Assembly: GCF_022458985.1 (NCBI RefSeq)
Contig: NC_061773.1
Location: 17,828,001 to 17,892,000, forward strand
Direction: 5' to 3'
DNA from: Mugil cephalus
Lineage: Eukaryota > Chordata > Actinopteri > Mugiliformes > Mugilidae
DNA length: 64,000 bases
The first letter of the stretch is position 1, and each line of letters opens with the position of its first letter. The notes under the pieces were generated by a model. That model made no database searches. It was not told the DNA's origin and worked only from the letters and a program-made list of their open reading frames with translations. The position numbers and the translations under genes are program-made. Positions 16,680 through 29,419 of the stretch are shown here, piece after piece.

Positions 16680-17160
16680 GCATAAGCCCCGCCCAGGCAT
16701 GACGTACACAGACTGGGCGGGGCCTATTCATAATTGAATAACTTAATTTACGCACCATGAAGTATTATTAATGTTGTTATTTGCTTTCTTTGGGGGGTTT
16801 GGTTTGAAGGTAAGAATATTTTTCAGTCTCTTTCCTTGCGTCCGTTCCCCACCCCCACTCTTCCTCCGACGGGGTTAACAGAACCCGCCCCCTCTCCTCT
16901 CTCTCTCTCTCCCCGGCAGCCTCCGCCTCTCTTCCCTGGTCTGTCATCCACACCGCTGTTGTTGCAGCCATTTTACCGTGGAGCGTCGGCGCAGCGGCAA
17001 CCGGAGGATGCCGAGACACCCCCGTTAAAAGGTAATCCCGCTTCCCGCCTCCCTCCGGGGGCGCTTTCATTTCTGTCAGTAACCTTTACGTTGCGACGCG
17101 GGTTGTGGTGGGGTGTCTGGGCGAGCTGAGGCCAGGCCGGTCGCGGGGGGGCCGAGGGAG
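16680..17160 (+). promoter_or_regulatory. ccdc71: Probable CpG-island promoter of ccdc71
   Basis: Two inverted GC boxes (GCCCCGCCCA at 16686-16695 and TGGGCGGGGC at 16714-16723) flank a CRE-like TGACGT (16700-16705). A CpG-rich, pyrimidine-rich stretch follows (16830-17150) with a YY1-like GCAGCCATTTT near 16965. Directly downstream is a good splice donor (AAAAG|GTAATC, exon end 17031). It is the only promoter-like region upstream of ccdc71 on this strand. Assigning it to ccdc71 rests on position. Confidence 0.6.
16930..17031 (+). other. ccdc71: Probable non-coding exon 1 of ccdc71
   Basis: The exon end is set by the donor at 17032. The 5' end is a guess. An upstream ATG (17008) gives a 6-codon frame, MPRHPR, closed by TAA before the donor. 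Splicing to the acceptor at 30658-30660 would put the next exon 11 bases ahead of the ccdc71 initiator. Confidence 0.5.
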
Positions 17161-17299
17161 CCTCAACAACTCGTAGCTGATCAGACAGAGGAAAGATAGC
17201 TGGCAGTTCACAAGTCCTTGTGGAAAAATGGCGACGTCTTTCCTGAAACCTTTAAAGTTGTAACGGAGCTTCTTCGTGGCTTCTACGGTAGTGTGTGCT

Positions 17300-18950
17300 T
17301 CGCCCAAGTTGAAAGCAACGTCCACTAAATCGGACTGAGTCTTATTGGCGCGTTCCGAAAAGGGGGCGCTCGTGAGCTGCTTTACGGTCAACGAATGCGT
17401 ACGCGTTGAGGCATAGTTACTTATTGGCTAGTCAGTTTTTAGCGTTATTAACCCGTTTTCTAACAAACTATTGAAACCACTTGGGGGTCTTTGTTCATTT
17501 CAGTAAAAGAAACATCAGTTCATCTCTTTTGTTAGCTTTGTTTGTTGGTTTAAGTTGTAATCTTGTCGCCCTGACATTTCTGTGGTTTACACTGGTGTAC
17601 GCTTTTCTTTTTATTGGAATCGCAGAAATCACTTGGTTTCTTTGTGGTATATGTTCTTGCAACACAGATCGTTTAGCTATTTACTAAGCGATATCTTCAC
17701 AGAACTTAGAACTGGAGAAACAATTAGATGTAATTATTAGGCTTTTACGAGAATTTGTGCTATTCCCGAATTGAAAGCAACATCCACTAAGTCAGAAGGC
17801 GTCCTATTGGTGCGTTCTGAAAAGGGGGCGCTTGTGAGCTGCTTTACGGTCAAGGTATGCGTACTCATTGTAGCATAGTTACTTATTGGCTAGTCTGTTT
17901 TTAACGTCACTGACCAATTTTTCTAACAAACTATCGAAACCATTGGGAGTTCTTTGTTCAGTTCATAAAAGAAACATCAGTTTACTTCTTTTGTTAGCTG
18001 TGTTTGTTGGTTTAACTTGCAATTCTGTCGTGCTGACAGAGAGGTGCTTTACTTCATGTCATTTCTATCGTTTAGACTGGTGTACATGCTTTTTTTTAAA
18101 GTGAATTGCGACAATCACTCGGTTTCTTTGTGGTCTATGTTCTTGCAACCAACACAGGCCATTTAGCTGTTTACTAAGAGATATCTTGACAGTGCTCACT
18201 ACAGAGCTTAGAACTGGGGAAGCAGTTAAATATAATTATTATATTTATATTATCTTTTACGAGGATATGTGCTTTTCCCAAATTGAGCGCAACATACACG
18301 AAATCAGAAGGAGTCCTATTGGTGTGTTCTGTAAAGGAGGTGCTTGTGAGCTGCTTTTATGGTCATTGTATACACATCGTAGCATAGTTACTTATTGTCT
18401 AGTCTGTTTTGGGCCTTAGTGACCCATTTTTCTAACAAAATATTGAAACCATTTGGGGTTCTTTGCTCATTTTAGTAAAAGAAACATCAGTTTACCTCTT
18501 TTGTTAGCTGCGTTTGTTGGTTGTAATCTGGTAGCGCCAATGTAGAGAGCCTCTAAAGCACTGGTGTTTCTTTTGAATGAAATGCCATGGCAACTCATGT
18601 TCTTGTATGTTCTTGTAACCAATGTGCACCAGTGCTAGTTATTGGCTAGCCTGCTTTTAGTGTAACAAATTTTGGACAGACTATGACACCATTCGGTTTC
18701 TTTGTTTTTGTCAATGAAATAAACAACAGTTTGCCTCTCTTGGAAGTTTAACTTGAAATCTTGTGCCAGTGACATAGGGAGTGTTTTACTTGTGTAAGCG
18801 CTTCTTTCTAAAGGAATCGCTGCAATCTTCACAGTGCAAGCTACAGAGGCCAAAAATCATGAAAACAATTGGCTTATACATGAAGAAGTGATTGGCCCGA
18901 GTTGAAAGCAGTGTGTAATAAATTAGACTAATAAGCAAATTGATGCAGAA
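17300..18950. repeat. Diverged tandem array, unit about 0.46-0.5 kb, in ccdc71 intron 1
   Basis: A block beginning TTGAAAGCAAC recurs at 17309, 17771, 18283 (as TTGAGCGCAAC) and 18902 (TTGAAAGCAGT). Within each unit the same ordered landmarks return: ATTGGYGYGTTCYG, GTGAGCTGCTTT, CATAGTTACTTATTG (17421, 17883, 18392, and a partial at 18639), GAAACATCAGTT, and CTTTTGTTAGCT. The spacing of 462, 512 and 619 bases shows indels; the last interval contains an extra partial unit starting near 18635. No open reading frame is conserved between units. Confidence 0.85.
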
Positions 18951-18959
18951 GCTACAGCG

Positions 18960-21160
18960 ACTACACAGACCAAAGCACTGTAACTGACATGAAGAGAACT
19001 ATGTACGGTGGTGATGCAGATTGCTGTGATGGTCCGTTTGGTAGAAGTGTGCTTCTGCTTTAGTATTTCCGGTTGTTTCTCCATCTCTACTGACATCTCT
19101 TTCTAATTGATTGTTTTGGACTAACAAATAAGACAACCGCTGCGACTAGTGTATGGGCAGCGTTTTTACAGAGTAAGCCAGATTGACGTGCGAGTAGGTT
19201 GTGGTGTCTATGTCCTGCGGTACTTTAAAAGAGCCTTCAGTCCTATTGGCACAAACTACAAGTTCATTTTTCGCAAGCACCTGACACCACACTTTTGTTC
19301 AGCTACAGTTAAATACTGATGTTATTTATATTCATATGTTTAAGATAAATCATTTTCCATGATAGTCGTGCTTGGGTGCTTCGATGCCACCAAAGGACTT
19401 ATAAACACTGCTGTCTTTTTTTATAGTGTCCTTCTTGTCACCACTTAAAAACACACCAAAGTTAAAGAGCTCTCTGACTTAGGTGATGACACAGTACAAA
19501 AAGCATGTGAATGCACTGGCGTAATACTGGGATGAAAAACCTTTTCATTTTTTATAACACAATGGCTGTAAAAGATTGAATACCTTTTCCACGGCAGTGC
19601 CCATTTACTGCACCAATACCAGGAATTCATCATTCGAAGAATTTATATTGGCACCTTTTTATACATGGCAAACAGACACAATCTGGTACCTCAGATGCAA
19701 ACTTGCTATGCCCTAAAAACAAGCCAGGCTTCGGCAGAAATCTTTGCAATACAATGATAAGTAAAATAACAAACTTAACCGTTTGGACTGTTATGTGTCC
19801 ACTGTTTTACAGATAACATTTGCAATGTGTCTCATGATGAGCATGAGAAGTTGTAGTAATGCAATTTGGCCACCATGGCAAACTTTGCTGCACAGCCGTC
19901 GTTGTTGGTCTCGTGTGGTGCCAGTAATCAACCCTGCTGCTAATTCTTCGAAGTGGGCAAATGATTCTTTCCATTTCAGAAAGACAGCTGTGAAATTATT
20001 GCCATTGTTATTGTATCGTTTTACTTCAAATCAGTTTACTTTCTCGTTACCTATCATGTTTTATTTGCATGATATCATTTGTTAAGTCTGTGGGCTGAGT
20101 GAGAATACTGAAGTGAGGCTGAGCAACTTCACAATCCAATGTTGCTCATGGTGGCTTGATTTCAAGGTGGTCTAGTCCGCTTATGACCACCTTTTTTTCA
20201 GCAACGTTAACACACATGATGTCCTGGCCACATCAAATGTATGATGCCAGTGCTTCGAGTTATTTGGCCCCTCAACCCAATACCGATCTTTAATAATCAG
20301 TGTCTGCTAGTCAAAATCCGTGATTTTTGGCAGCTTGGCTAGCCACCCACCACTGAAACAGCAAAAGAAGTTGTTGTCTTTTTCTCAGCTTTGACTACCC
20401 AACCACTGAGGGCAAAGATGTGTGATGCCAGGGAGATGCGGTTTTGGTTTATTGCAGACCTAAAATAAAAAGATAAGACTTGGCTGAATCCCAATTATGA
20501 GCCAATCATTTTAAAAAAAACCCACTGACACTGATCTCCTGTTACCAATAGGGACTTTCCTAGCTTCAAGTGAAGTACAGTTACAGATGAAATGGTGGTC
20601 TGTTCTCTGTTTGTGATAACAAATACAGTTTTGATGTGTGTGTGATCAATAATGATTGGCAGCACTGCAGCAAACCGTGGAGAGAGCAAGACGGGATGTA
20701 TTTTCACACAGTGGTTCAGTTCATTTGATTGGACAGCAGGTCCACCTCCATTCAAATGTTCCTAGTGAAGATTCGTCTGTCCATCTAATGGCACAGAACT
20801 CTGTCTATACATCAAATTAATATGAAAAATTACATAAATATATATAAATGACAAAACGGGACACAAACAAAGCATTTTCAGATATATTCTACTTCTGTGT
20901 GATTGATCAGAGTGAAGTCCCTGCAGATGGCGCTAATATGTTAACATGTTACCATGGTTGCCATGTAATCACCACTAACGATGTTGTGATTGCCAACTGA
21001 ACAGTTGAAATGGATTTATTAGTCGTGTAGCCTTTGAGTTTCTGTTACTTCTTGGCTCACTTGGCCCTTTTGATGCCACTTTGACAAGATAAGACTGCAT
21101 TATAAGGGCCAGATAGGTGGATTCTCAGACCACTCCCTCTGTTTAGTGATGGTTGTTCCA
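18960..21160. other. ccdc71 intron 1, nothing assigned
   Basis: No coding frame recognised. The piece at about 20425-20515 (TTTTGGTTTATTGCAGACC then AAAATAAA) resembles 5745-5820 in the kctd6 intron and is probably a shared repeat. Confidence 0.5.
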
Positions 21161-21168
21161 GTTTGGTG

Positions 21169-22380
21169 TACACTGTCTGGCCAAAAAAAGTCACCACATG
21201 GATTTAATTTAGCAACTAGGTATGAGCCTCCTATTGGATAATTAGTGCATGGGTGATTCATTTCAGCTGGTGACAGGTTATTTAACCCCAACTGGTGCAA
21301 TAAGTAGCTTCTCATTTCTTACATAACCATGATGAAAGACGCATCCTGTTGTCGTGGAAAAGATGTGCAGAACCTACTAAAATTGGGTTAAGAACTGTTG
21401 TTAACAACTGATTGATCGTGATTGGCGATCACTTAAATGTTTGGTGAATCAAATCGAAGAAAAGCAACGGTAGAACTTAAGGCTATGTTTAATAGTGAAA
21501 GTAAACGCATTTCCACATGTACAATATAAAGGGAACTCAAGGGATTGGGACTGAACAGCTGTGTAGCCTTAAGAAAACCACTAATTAAGGAGGCTAATCG
21601 GTAAAAAAAAAAGGCTTGAGGTTGCTAGGGAGCATAAAGACTGGTCACTGGAGCAATAGAAGAAGGTCATGTGGTCTGATGAGTCCAGATTTAACTTGTT
21701 TCAGAGTGATGGGGCATCAGGCTAAGAAGAGAGGCAGATGAAGTCATGCGCCCGTCATGTCTACTGTGCAAGCCTGTGGGTGCAGTGCTATGGTCCGGGG
21801 TGGCTGCAGTTGCTCAGGTCTAGGTTCAGCAACATTATCCCAAACAATGAGGTCAGCTGACTACCCGTATACTGAATGACCAGGTTATTCCATCAATGGG
21901 TTTTTTTCCCTGATATCACTGGCATATACCAAGATGACAGTGCCAGGATTCATGTGAACGAGAGCTTCAGAGAGCATGAGACATCATCCTCACACATGGA
22001 TTGGCCAGCACAGACCTTAACCCCATTGAGAATCTTTAGCTGGATTTCCATACATGCCCCACCTCCACACCGCCCCGCACCGCCCACTTTAAATCGCTGT
22101 TTCCATTGCTAGAAGATGGGCAGAACGAGGCCGATGGGATGCTTTTCTGGGTGCTTTTTGGTATCTCCTCTGTGGTCAGGCTGAAGTAGGTGAATTGGGG
22201 CTGAAATGACCATGTTTTTTGGAGAGGTGTGGGGCGGTGTGGAGGTAAGCCATATATGGAAATCCGACTTTTGGGATGTGCTGCACCGTGGTCCGATTCT
22301 CCCATCATCAATATAAAGCTAATGGCTGTTCAACGAAATAATTTTGGTGGCAATTATTATTTTTTTGGCCAGGCAGTGTA
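21169..22380 (+). mobile_element. Tc1/mariner-like transposon, both ends present, transposase dead
   Basis: The left end reads TACACTGTCTGGCCAAAAAA and the right end, read inward, TACACTGCCTGGCCAAAAAA; both start with the TA target duplication. The length is 1212 bases. Broken plus-strand frames recall transposase, including the start of the terminal LNPIENL motif at about 22018-22037. Stop codons and frameshifts are frequent. The last motif is interrupted by a smaller inverted-repeat element at 22038-22269. Confidence 0.88.
22038..22269. mobile_element. Small inverted-repeat element (MITE) nested in the Tc1-like element
   Basis: Imperfect 40-base inverted repeats at 22042-22081 and 22226-22265 begin GGATTTCCATA and continue CCTCCACACCGCCCC. 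The host reads GAGAATCTTT before it and TTTGGGATGTGCTG after it; removing the insert leaves the continuous Tc1-type GAATCTTTGGGATGTGCTG, with TTT as a likely 3-base target duplication. A 3-base duplication suggests a PIF/Harbinger-type element, but TTT is not the classic TWA. Confidence 0.65.
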
Positions 22381-22389
22381 GATGGCTCC

Positions 22390-25300
22390 ACATTTTATGT
22401 ATCGATCTGCTGTTACATAAACGTGTGTATCATTACCTTCAGAAGAATGTCCCTTGTCAGTCGTAGGTGAAAGGCTGATCTTTGCTCCTGGTTGTTTTGT
22501 TTCTCCAATGTACCACCCGACACAGTCCTTGTTGTGCGCTCCTCTCTACATTAGATGGGATGTGGATTTTAAGAGAAAGAAAATTGCATTAACTGTAAAG
22601 GCAGACTTTCTTGACTTCAGAATTTATCAAGCTCCATCTCTGTTACATCATTGATAAACTAACGCAGTTCTTTTGGAAGCTGTAAAACTCGGTCCACCAT
22701 GTTTTACAGATGATGTTATGTGCTTCAGATTATGAGCCATGCCAAAACTCCTACACTGCGTTCTCTTCTTTTAGCTTTCGAATGGTTGCACCTTGTGGTT
22801 CCCTTTCTATATATAATCTTGTGAAGTCTTATCTTTATAGCAATCTCTTTATCGTAGACTTGAATAAGTCAGTCCTCGTCACTTGGCTGAATGGTGTGAA
22901 GGTTGATTTGTTTTTTATAATGGAAAGTATCTTGAGATCATCCAGTGCTGTAGTCTACTGTGGGTGTCCAAGGCCTTGTATGTTGCCAGGGCCTTCATTG
23001 CTAAGTGTTGATTTGGCCACTCCTAATGTTCCTGGCTTCTCATGATGAATTTGTTTTATTTTTGCATACAGAGCTTGAACAATGATGTAGCAGGTTCACA
23101 GTAACTGTTTCCAATTGTAAACGCCACGATTTGAATCAACTCTAGAACTTTTACTTCCTGACTTGATTGAGAACACTTTTGCAGGGACAGGAAAGACTTG
23201 TAATTCCAAAATTGTTTTCTCAATTGCAATGTGAATTTGGAAGGGAAATGTACACTGTAAAATAAAGCAAACTGCAATTTATGCCCATATTCTTTATATA
23301 CCATATAGGGCACATAAGGGATGAATTGGGACTGGCGTCAGCTTCCAAGGAAGAACGCAACATGGCACCATGGAGGTTTTTGTTGTCATCAAAAAGCAGT
23401 TTAAGCAAAGGCATTATTCCTGTTTTCTCTCTACACTGTATTGATTGTCCCCGCTAAATGCATCTTCTCGCTACACTAATGAAGCGTCAACCTCAGCTGG
23501 TGTCCGCCTGATTGCTGCTCCTTTCTCCACTTCATAAAATATATATTGGCAAGTGGCAGATTTTAAGCAGCATCTAAAGAATCCCCATTGATTCCCAGAA
23601 GTAGAGTTCAGTAATACAGGTTAAAACTATGGCCATTGTGATTTAAGGTTAAACTGACTTTATTGGTCAAGGTCTCAGCGGCCTCACAAAATGTATTTTT
23701 GGTCATAAATCAACTGGTGAGTATGATGGGTGTTTGATGTCTAAAAACCCCGCCAGTTTTATTGAGGACATAGGAGGAGGTCACTTACGCAGGCTCAGGA
23801 AAGTCAGGTATGCCGATGTTTTTCAGGACATCATCAAGTACTTTGCTTATCCAATTACAGAATTACCAAAATTCTGTACTTAACTTGAGATCTGGAATGT
23901 ATTTGCAAAAAAGGCCAAAAAATAATCTCTACATGCAAAAATCCAAGGCAAGAAGAAGGCTCAAAGACCTTAACCCCAAAACAAATATGAAGTCAACCAT
24001 TGAAGTGCCAATTTGCTTATGTTATGCTTTAACAACCATGCAGCTTATCCCAGCAGTCACTGGGCGACAGGCGGTGTACCCCCTGGACAGGACCCAGTGT
24101 ACTTCAGATTGGAATATCACGTCGTGGCTTTTTCGGTCTCGTATTGAAAATGTTTGGGAATGGCGGCCACCATTGTTTCAGAGTGTCTGTTTGTTTATGA
24201 GTGTGTTTGTTGAAAATGGAAAAGTTATTTGTGTCATTGATTAAATGGGCATGGTGTTGTTGTAGTAGCTAGTATACTGAACAGCTCAGGACAAATGCAT
24301 GTACCTCTGTGTTCCCCATTGTCTGGGTTGGCTTCATGTCAGCGTCAATAACTAACCTTGTTAATGCTGTAACATTCCTGCGTTAAATGTCCAGAGAAAA
24401 ACAATCGGCCAACTGAAAATAACAATGCAATTATGAGTATCCACATGGTTGATAATCCTATGTTTTGGGTCATCGCATAGCTTAGTATAAATGGTCCCAT
24501 TACAGGGCACCGCTCTGGCAGCAGGGGCCAAATAGCGAGTTCATTGTCAAAGCATATGTGTAACTATTAAGTTGGAAATCAAATTAATAGTTAAATTATA
24601 ACTACAATCAAAATTACAGATCAGTAGTAAATTTTGAAGAATGTGGAATTCTGCACAGTATAGTGTGTGGCAACTTTGAGTTCTGTGCAACGTTAAAAAA
24701 GACCAGCTTATAAATGCAGAAGCATTTATTCAAAAGATTATGGATGGAAACACACACGAGATTCAGCGAATGGCAAATGGTGAGTGAGAGAGTTGTGTTT
24801 GCGTGTGTGTCCTGCCTTTGTTCTGCTTTTGTGTTCAATGTGCAGGATGTGATACAGGACAGAGAAGTCTGCTAAGTGGAAGATTTAACTCTACCCTGCT
24901 CATGTCTGGTTGTGTCTTTGATCGTAAAGGTCCCGTTAGTTCACATGTCAGACTTTGTGTCTGTGTGAAACTCAACGCACTCATCAAGTAAGTGGTGTGG
25001 TGCAGTTACTTACCCAGAACTTAACTATAAAAAAAAATCCCAACAATAATATTTAGAGACTAACCAAAATAAACACATATATAGAGAACGTAGTCAAGCA
25101 GATCATTTGTGCACAGTCACTGTCTAAACTGTCTTTTTCCAGTTGCTTACCAAATAGTTGTTCTCTTTTTCTTGTAGAGATGCAGGTTGGAGGAAATTGA
25201 TTGTCTCTTTGTTGTCTATAAGCATCTCAGCTCCAACTCCAGCCGTTCCTCCTTTAGTTGGTAAAACTAATAAACCATGAAGCAGGTAGACGCTGCGTCA

Positions 25301-28300
25301 TATCTGCAGCTCGTTGCACACCATTGATGGTGCGTTCACAACCAAGTGGGAATTGGCAGGCTCTCGCGTCGCTGCCGAAAGGATCTGCCTAGAGATGACA
25401 TCTTCCGTGGTCAACGAGGCATCACAGTGGCGGTGGTGCGCTCTGGTTTAATGTCTCTGGGTCAGGGGGCAGTCCAGGTGTAGCACTACCTAAAAGGACT
25501 GGCCAAGATTCGTACTTGCTTTACTGAAATGTAAAATCCTAAAAATTACAGCTTCCTAAGCACTCATAAGTTATTTCTAAAGAAAGGATATTTTTCAGTG
25601 CCGGACACGGTTTGCACCGAACAAAAGGAGATTGATGCACGTCATAAATAATCTCCATTAAAATGGCAATTAAGTTAATTTGTCTTACAAATTTTGCTGA
25701 CTAGTCCGGTGCTGGGTGTCTAATTTGCATTTTGAGACTCCGTATGGGCACCACGGAGAATATTATTATAACATTATTATTAATACCTGGTGTTTATGCA
25801 CAGAGCTGTGCTCAAATATCATCCTCCAGATACAGATCACATCCTAATACCAGGTGGAGAAACGGTGTAATGAAGAGAACTAATTCAAATCCCTCTCGCT
25901 GTCCGCCAGCAGCAGTTACTTGGTGATGGTACAGCTTCTCATGAATGGGTCCGATTGAATCAGATTGTAATTTTTAAATGTCCAGAGAGCTCCTTGTTCA
26001 GCTCTGTCAATGCTGGATAAATTTTCTTTTCAACGCTAAACTGATTAAACTGCTAAATAAACTAATTAGCAGTTTGTTACGCAATAGAGATGCCAACTCA
26101 TCCTTGCCTTTTTTTTGATGAGAGATGAGCAGAACAAGGTTTGTAATTTAATACTTGAGGTGGAAAATGACCAGCTGTCACCAGGTGAATGCTGTGATCA
26201 TATAGTTGAGAAGTTCTCTACCAGGCACCTAATTAACATCTGCAGGTTCAGTGTTACTCCTGTGGGACGTTTTACTGCTGTTTCACAGCGCTGCTAATGG
26301 CTTTATACCTAATTGCTCTCCAGCTGAAACCAAAATCATTTACTTAGCACCAGGTAATGCAACAATCTTTATTTGGTTTTATTTTGTCGTCTCCAGCTGC
26401 TGCCATTCCTCCGACTTGCTGTGGTCTGGCATAACTCAGACATGCAGGCGACTCGGTTCAGGAAACTGCGACACAGAGAAGTGGTCAGAGTTTGGGCGAC
26501 AACAGAAGGAGCATTAATCTTGATTTACAATTTAGACATTTCGCATACAGTTGAGGAAAACACAGATTCAACCAGACTTGCTTGTTGGTCAAGTTACACA
26601 AATAACACTTTAATATAAAGGTTTTTGGACCAGGTCAGAGTGTTCTTAGTACATTTTACAGAATTATTCTCTGAGAATCTCTTTTCATATGCAAGCAACA
26701 TCTGTATTGTTAACAATAACAGTAATATCGTTAATCGAAACCTAATTCAGAATCAGATTGATTCAGGAAATCAGTGGCGATAACCAGCTTTATTGATTAC
26801 ACAGGAAGCTGATTCGCTTCCTTGACCTTGGTTGAGCCTTCAGAGGAAATATCTCGTTGTCGATTGATTCAATTAGGTCTGATGTTTGCTGTTAGATAGC
26901 CTTTTCCCCCTGGTGGATAAAATGCTTAGCTGGGGATTAGACTCCTGCATCCATTAAAATGGAGAATAAAGTGGTGACAAAAACAGTGACTTGGATGCAG
27001 CTGTCCCGCGTACTCTAAGTAGACTGATAAAACAACACATAAAGGACCTTTTTGGTGTAGTTATTATGAGCCAGTATTGAGACTTGCACAGGTCTGCAAC
27101 ATTCATTGCAGGTTCTCAGTAAGAGCCACGCTTGAATGAAACGAAACATCCCACCACTGTAGCACAGCCGCTATGTACGAGCAACCCAACGTAACTTCTG
27201 ACTTTCCAACCTCAGAACCACAAAAAACTGCGTCACAATTTGGACTATTACTGTGAGTTTTGTTTGTTGAGTTCATGTCTGAAAAACGTAGCAATGACTC
27301 GCAGGCACTGGCCAATAAAGACTCATTTGAGCAGAATGGCTAATGGCTAACATGACAATGCTGCTTTCCTGTGCACATGTGGACTGAGGATGTGCCGGTT
27401 GTTATCGTGGTCGATCCAGGCATTCGGGCTTTAGCTATGCCGGATTTTTTGTAGTAATTTATTTTAGGTCTCCGATAAACCAAAACCACGTCCACGATGC
27501 ATCAAAATCTCATCTTTGTTGGCTAGGCAACAACTGCTGCTTCCTTTTTGGTGACGGTTGGCTAGTGTCAAAGCGAAAGTGGCGAAACGTGTCAGCTTTA
27601 GTACCCTGGAAGTACCCTTGTAAATTGTGCAGTGTGGATGTTTGGCGAAGTAGTAGGAGATCGGCCTCGTTTCCAATTAAAATCGGTGCTGTCTTCACTA
27701 ATTAATGACAAAGTAGAAAACAAGGTAGTTTCTACTTATGTTTGCGCTGCATAAATCTTAACCGCAGTGATAAATAGTGTCATTAGGTAAAACTTTTGGT
27801 TTGAAAGGCTTTCTTCATTTCGTTTAATAGGACAAGTTCTCTTTATCATTAAAGGCTCTAGGAAAATAATTATTTAACTACCTAGAACATTGAGTCACTA
27901 AAAAAATCTTTTCAAACTGCTGTGTGTGTGTTTATCAGATGGAAGTGATCACTGACCTCCGGCTCTTTGTGTTCTGTATTGTTTGGATGAAAGTAGTGTT
28001 CTGAAGACACTGCAGATGTGAGTCCTTCATTTTTGCCTTTAAATGCAAAAAACAAAAAACAAAACCTCAGTTGAGTTCTCTTAGTAGACTTGGCACAAAA
28101 GCTGCTCATGGGTTACTGTCTGTAAACATGACATGAGACAATGCAAGTCTTGACATTAAAGATCTAAAATGGCCGCTTGCACACAGGATAAATATGTTGG
28201 TCTGAATTATTAATGACTCATTTTCCAAACATAAAAAATGTCAAAGCAACATTTCTACCCGCTGACAACCAGCTTGTAACTAATTAACTGTTCTTGTTTT

Positions 28301-28680
28301 TTTGTGTCACAAATAAAAAAGATTAAAGGTCTGTTTCTCTTCCACAAGTCTCAAATTACCACACCAAGATTTTATTCTAATTTTTTATTTATTTTTGGGG
28401 GGGTGGAAGTGGATCCCAGACCGTTGCTTTGGTCCCGGTTGAGATGGCAGCCAATGAGGCTTGGTTTAGATGAAGGGTATTAAATGTGGAGAACTGATGC
28501 AGCAACTGAAAATGTCGTTGCAGTGGCCTTTTGCTCGTCAGCTTACAGTCATTCTCTCAGCAGATGTCGACGTTTAGATTCTTTATATTTGCCCTGTTAC
28601 CGTCCGGCTGTTTTACTGAGTTCATGATTCTTTAACAAGACATCTCACGATGCGTGCAGCAGCAGAACAATGCTATTCTG
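22390..28680. other. ccdc71 intron 1, mostly unassigned
   Basis: Long AT-rich stretch. Frames up to 144 codons (23810-24244) show no family resemblance and no codon pattern. The segment 27430-27700 contains a sequence similar to 5745 and 20425 in reverse (TTTTGGTTTATCGGAGACC on the minus strand), likely a repeat relic. No tRNA or other RNA gene was recognised. Confidence 0.5.
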
Positions 28681-28689
28681 GACCACGTT

Positions 28690-29410
28690 TAATGAGGAGC
28701 AAAGGGGGTCAGGGTGTCTGCTGAAAATGAAACACAAATATTACACTGTTTGTTCAGGAAAAACGAGTTCATTTCAAGGCGAAATTAGAGTGAATCTGTT
28801 CAGAAGTGTTTTGAATCGATGTAAAGAGACTCGGGTTGTTGTTCAGTTCCTCGTTTACTTAAAAATCTTGCATTTGTCTCAGTTCGATCTTCACAACACA
28901 TGCCTTTGTTAAGTGTCTTGACACAATTAGTATTATCGAAGCTATATGAATAAAGCCGTTCATCAAGAAAGGTTACAAAACCATCTCTAAAGAATTTGGA
29001 ATCGGCAAATCTAGTCATGTTGGCACCAAATGAGGAAGATTTAAGGCGACTGTTACGATCCACAGGACTGTTCAACCAACAAGGATCATTCCAGAAGAAA
29101 GAAGCATAAAAGTCTGAGGTCACAAAGGAACCCAGTGTAACTGAAGGCCTCTCTCACAATGGCTAATGTTCAGGAAATCCAAAGTCCTGAGTTAAATCCA
29201 GTAGAAACGTTGTGGAAGAACCTGATGCAAACAACATCTGAGAACTGAAGTGGTTGTGAGGAATGAGCTGAAATTCTGTAGACCACTGATCCGGAAACAT
29301 TTAGTTGCTGTTGCGGTCACGGCAGATAAAGAAAATGGCCTCACTTAGTTTACGCACACATATGAACAAATGAATCATTTTCTTCAATAAATGAGTACAC
29401 AACTAAAATA
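28690..29410 (+). mobile_element. Tc1-like transposon relic, internally deleted
   Basis: Plus-strand pieces: GYKTISKEFGIGKS (about 28965-29010) from the DNA-binding domain, and SPELNPVETLWKNLM (about 29185-29235) from the catalytic C-terminus. They are only about 200 bases apart, so the centre of the transposase is missing. The 28795-29010 part matches 59585-59750. Confidence 0.75.
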
Positions 29411-29419
29411 ATTTAGATT

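Noticed and set aside
17886..18104. Short frame similar to one at 17481-17687 (FVGLSCN/FVGLTCN)
   Set aside because: The likeness comes from the tandem DNA repeat. The frames differ in length and end differently, so a repeated small gene is not supported.
23810..24244. 144-codon plus-strand frame in the ccdc71 intron
   Set aside because: No family similarity, no splice context, and composition like its AT-rich surroundings.
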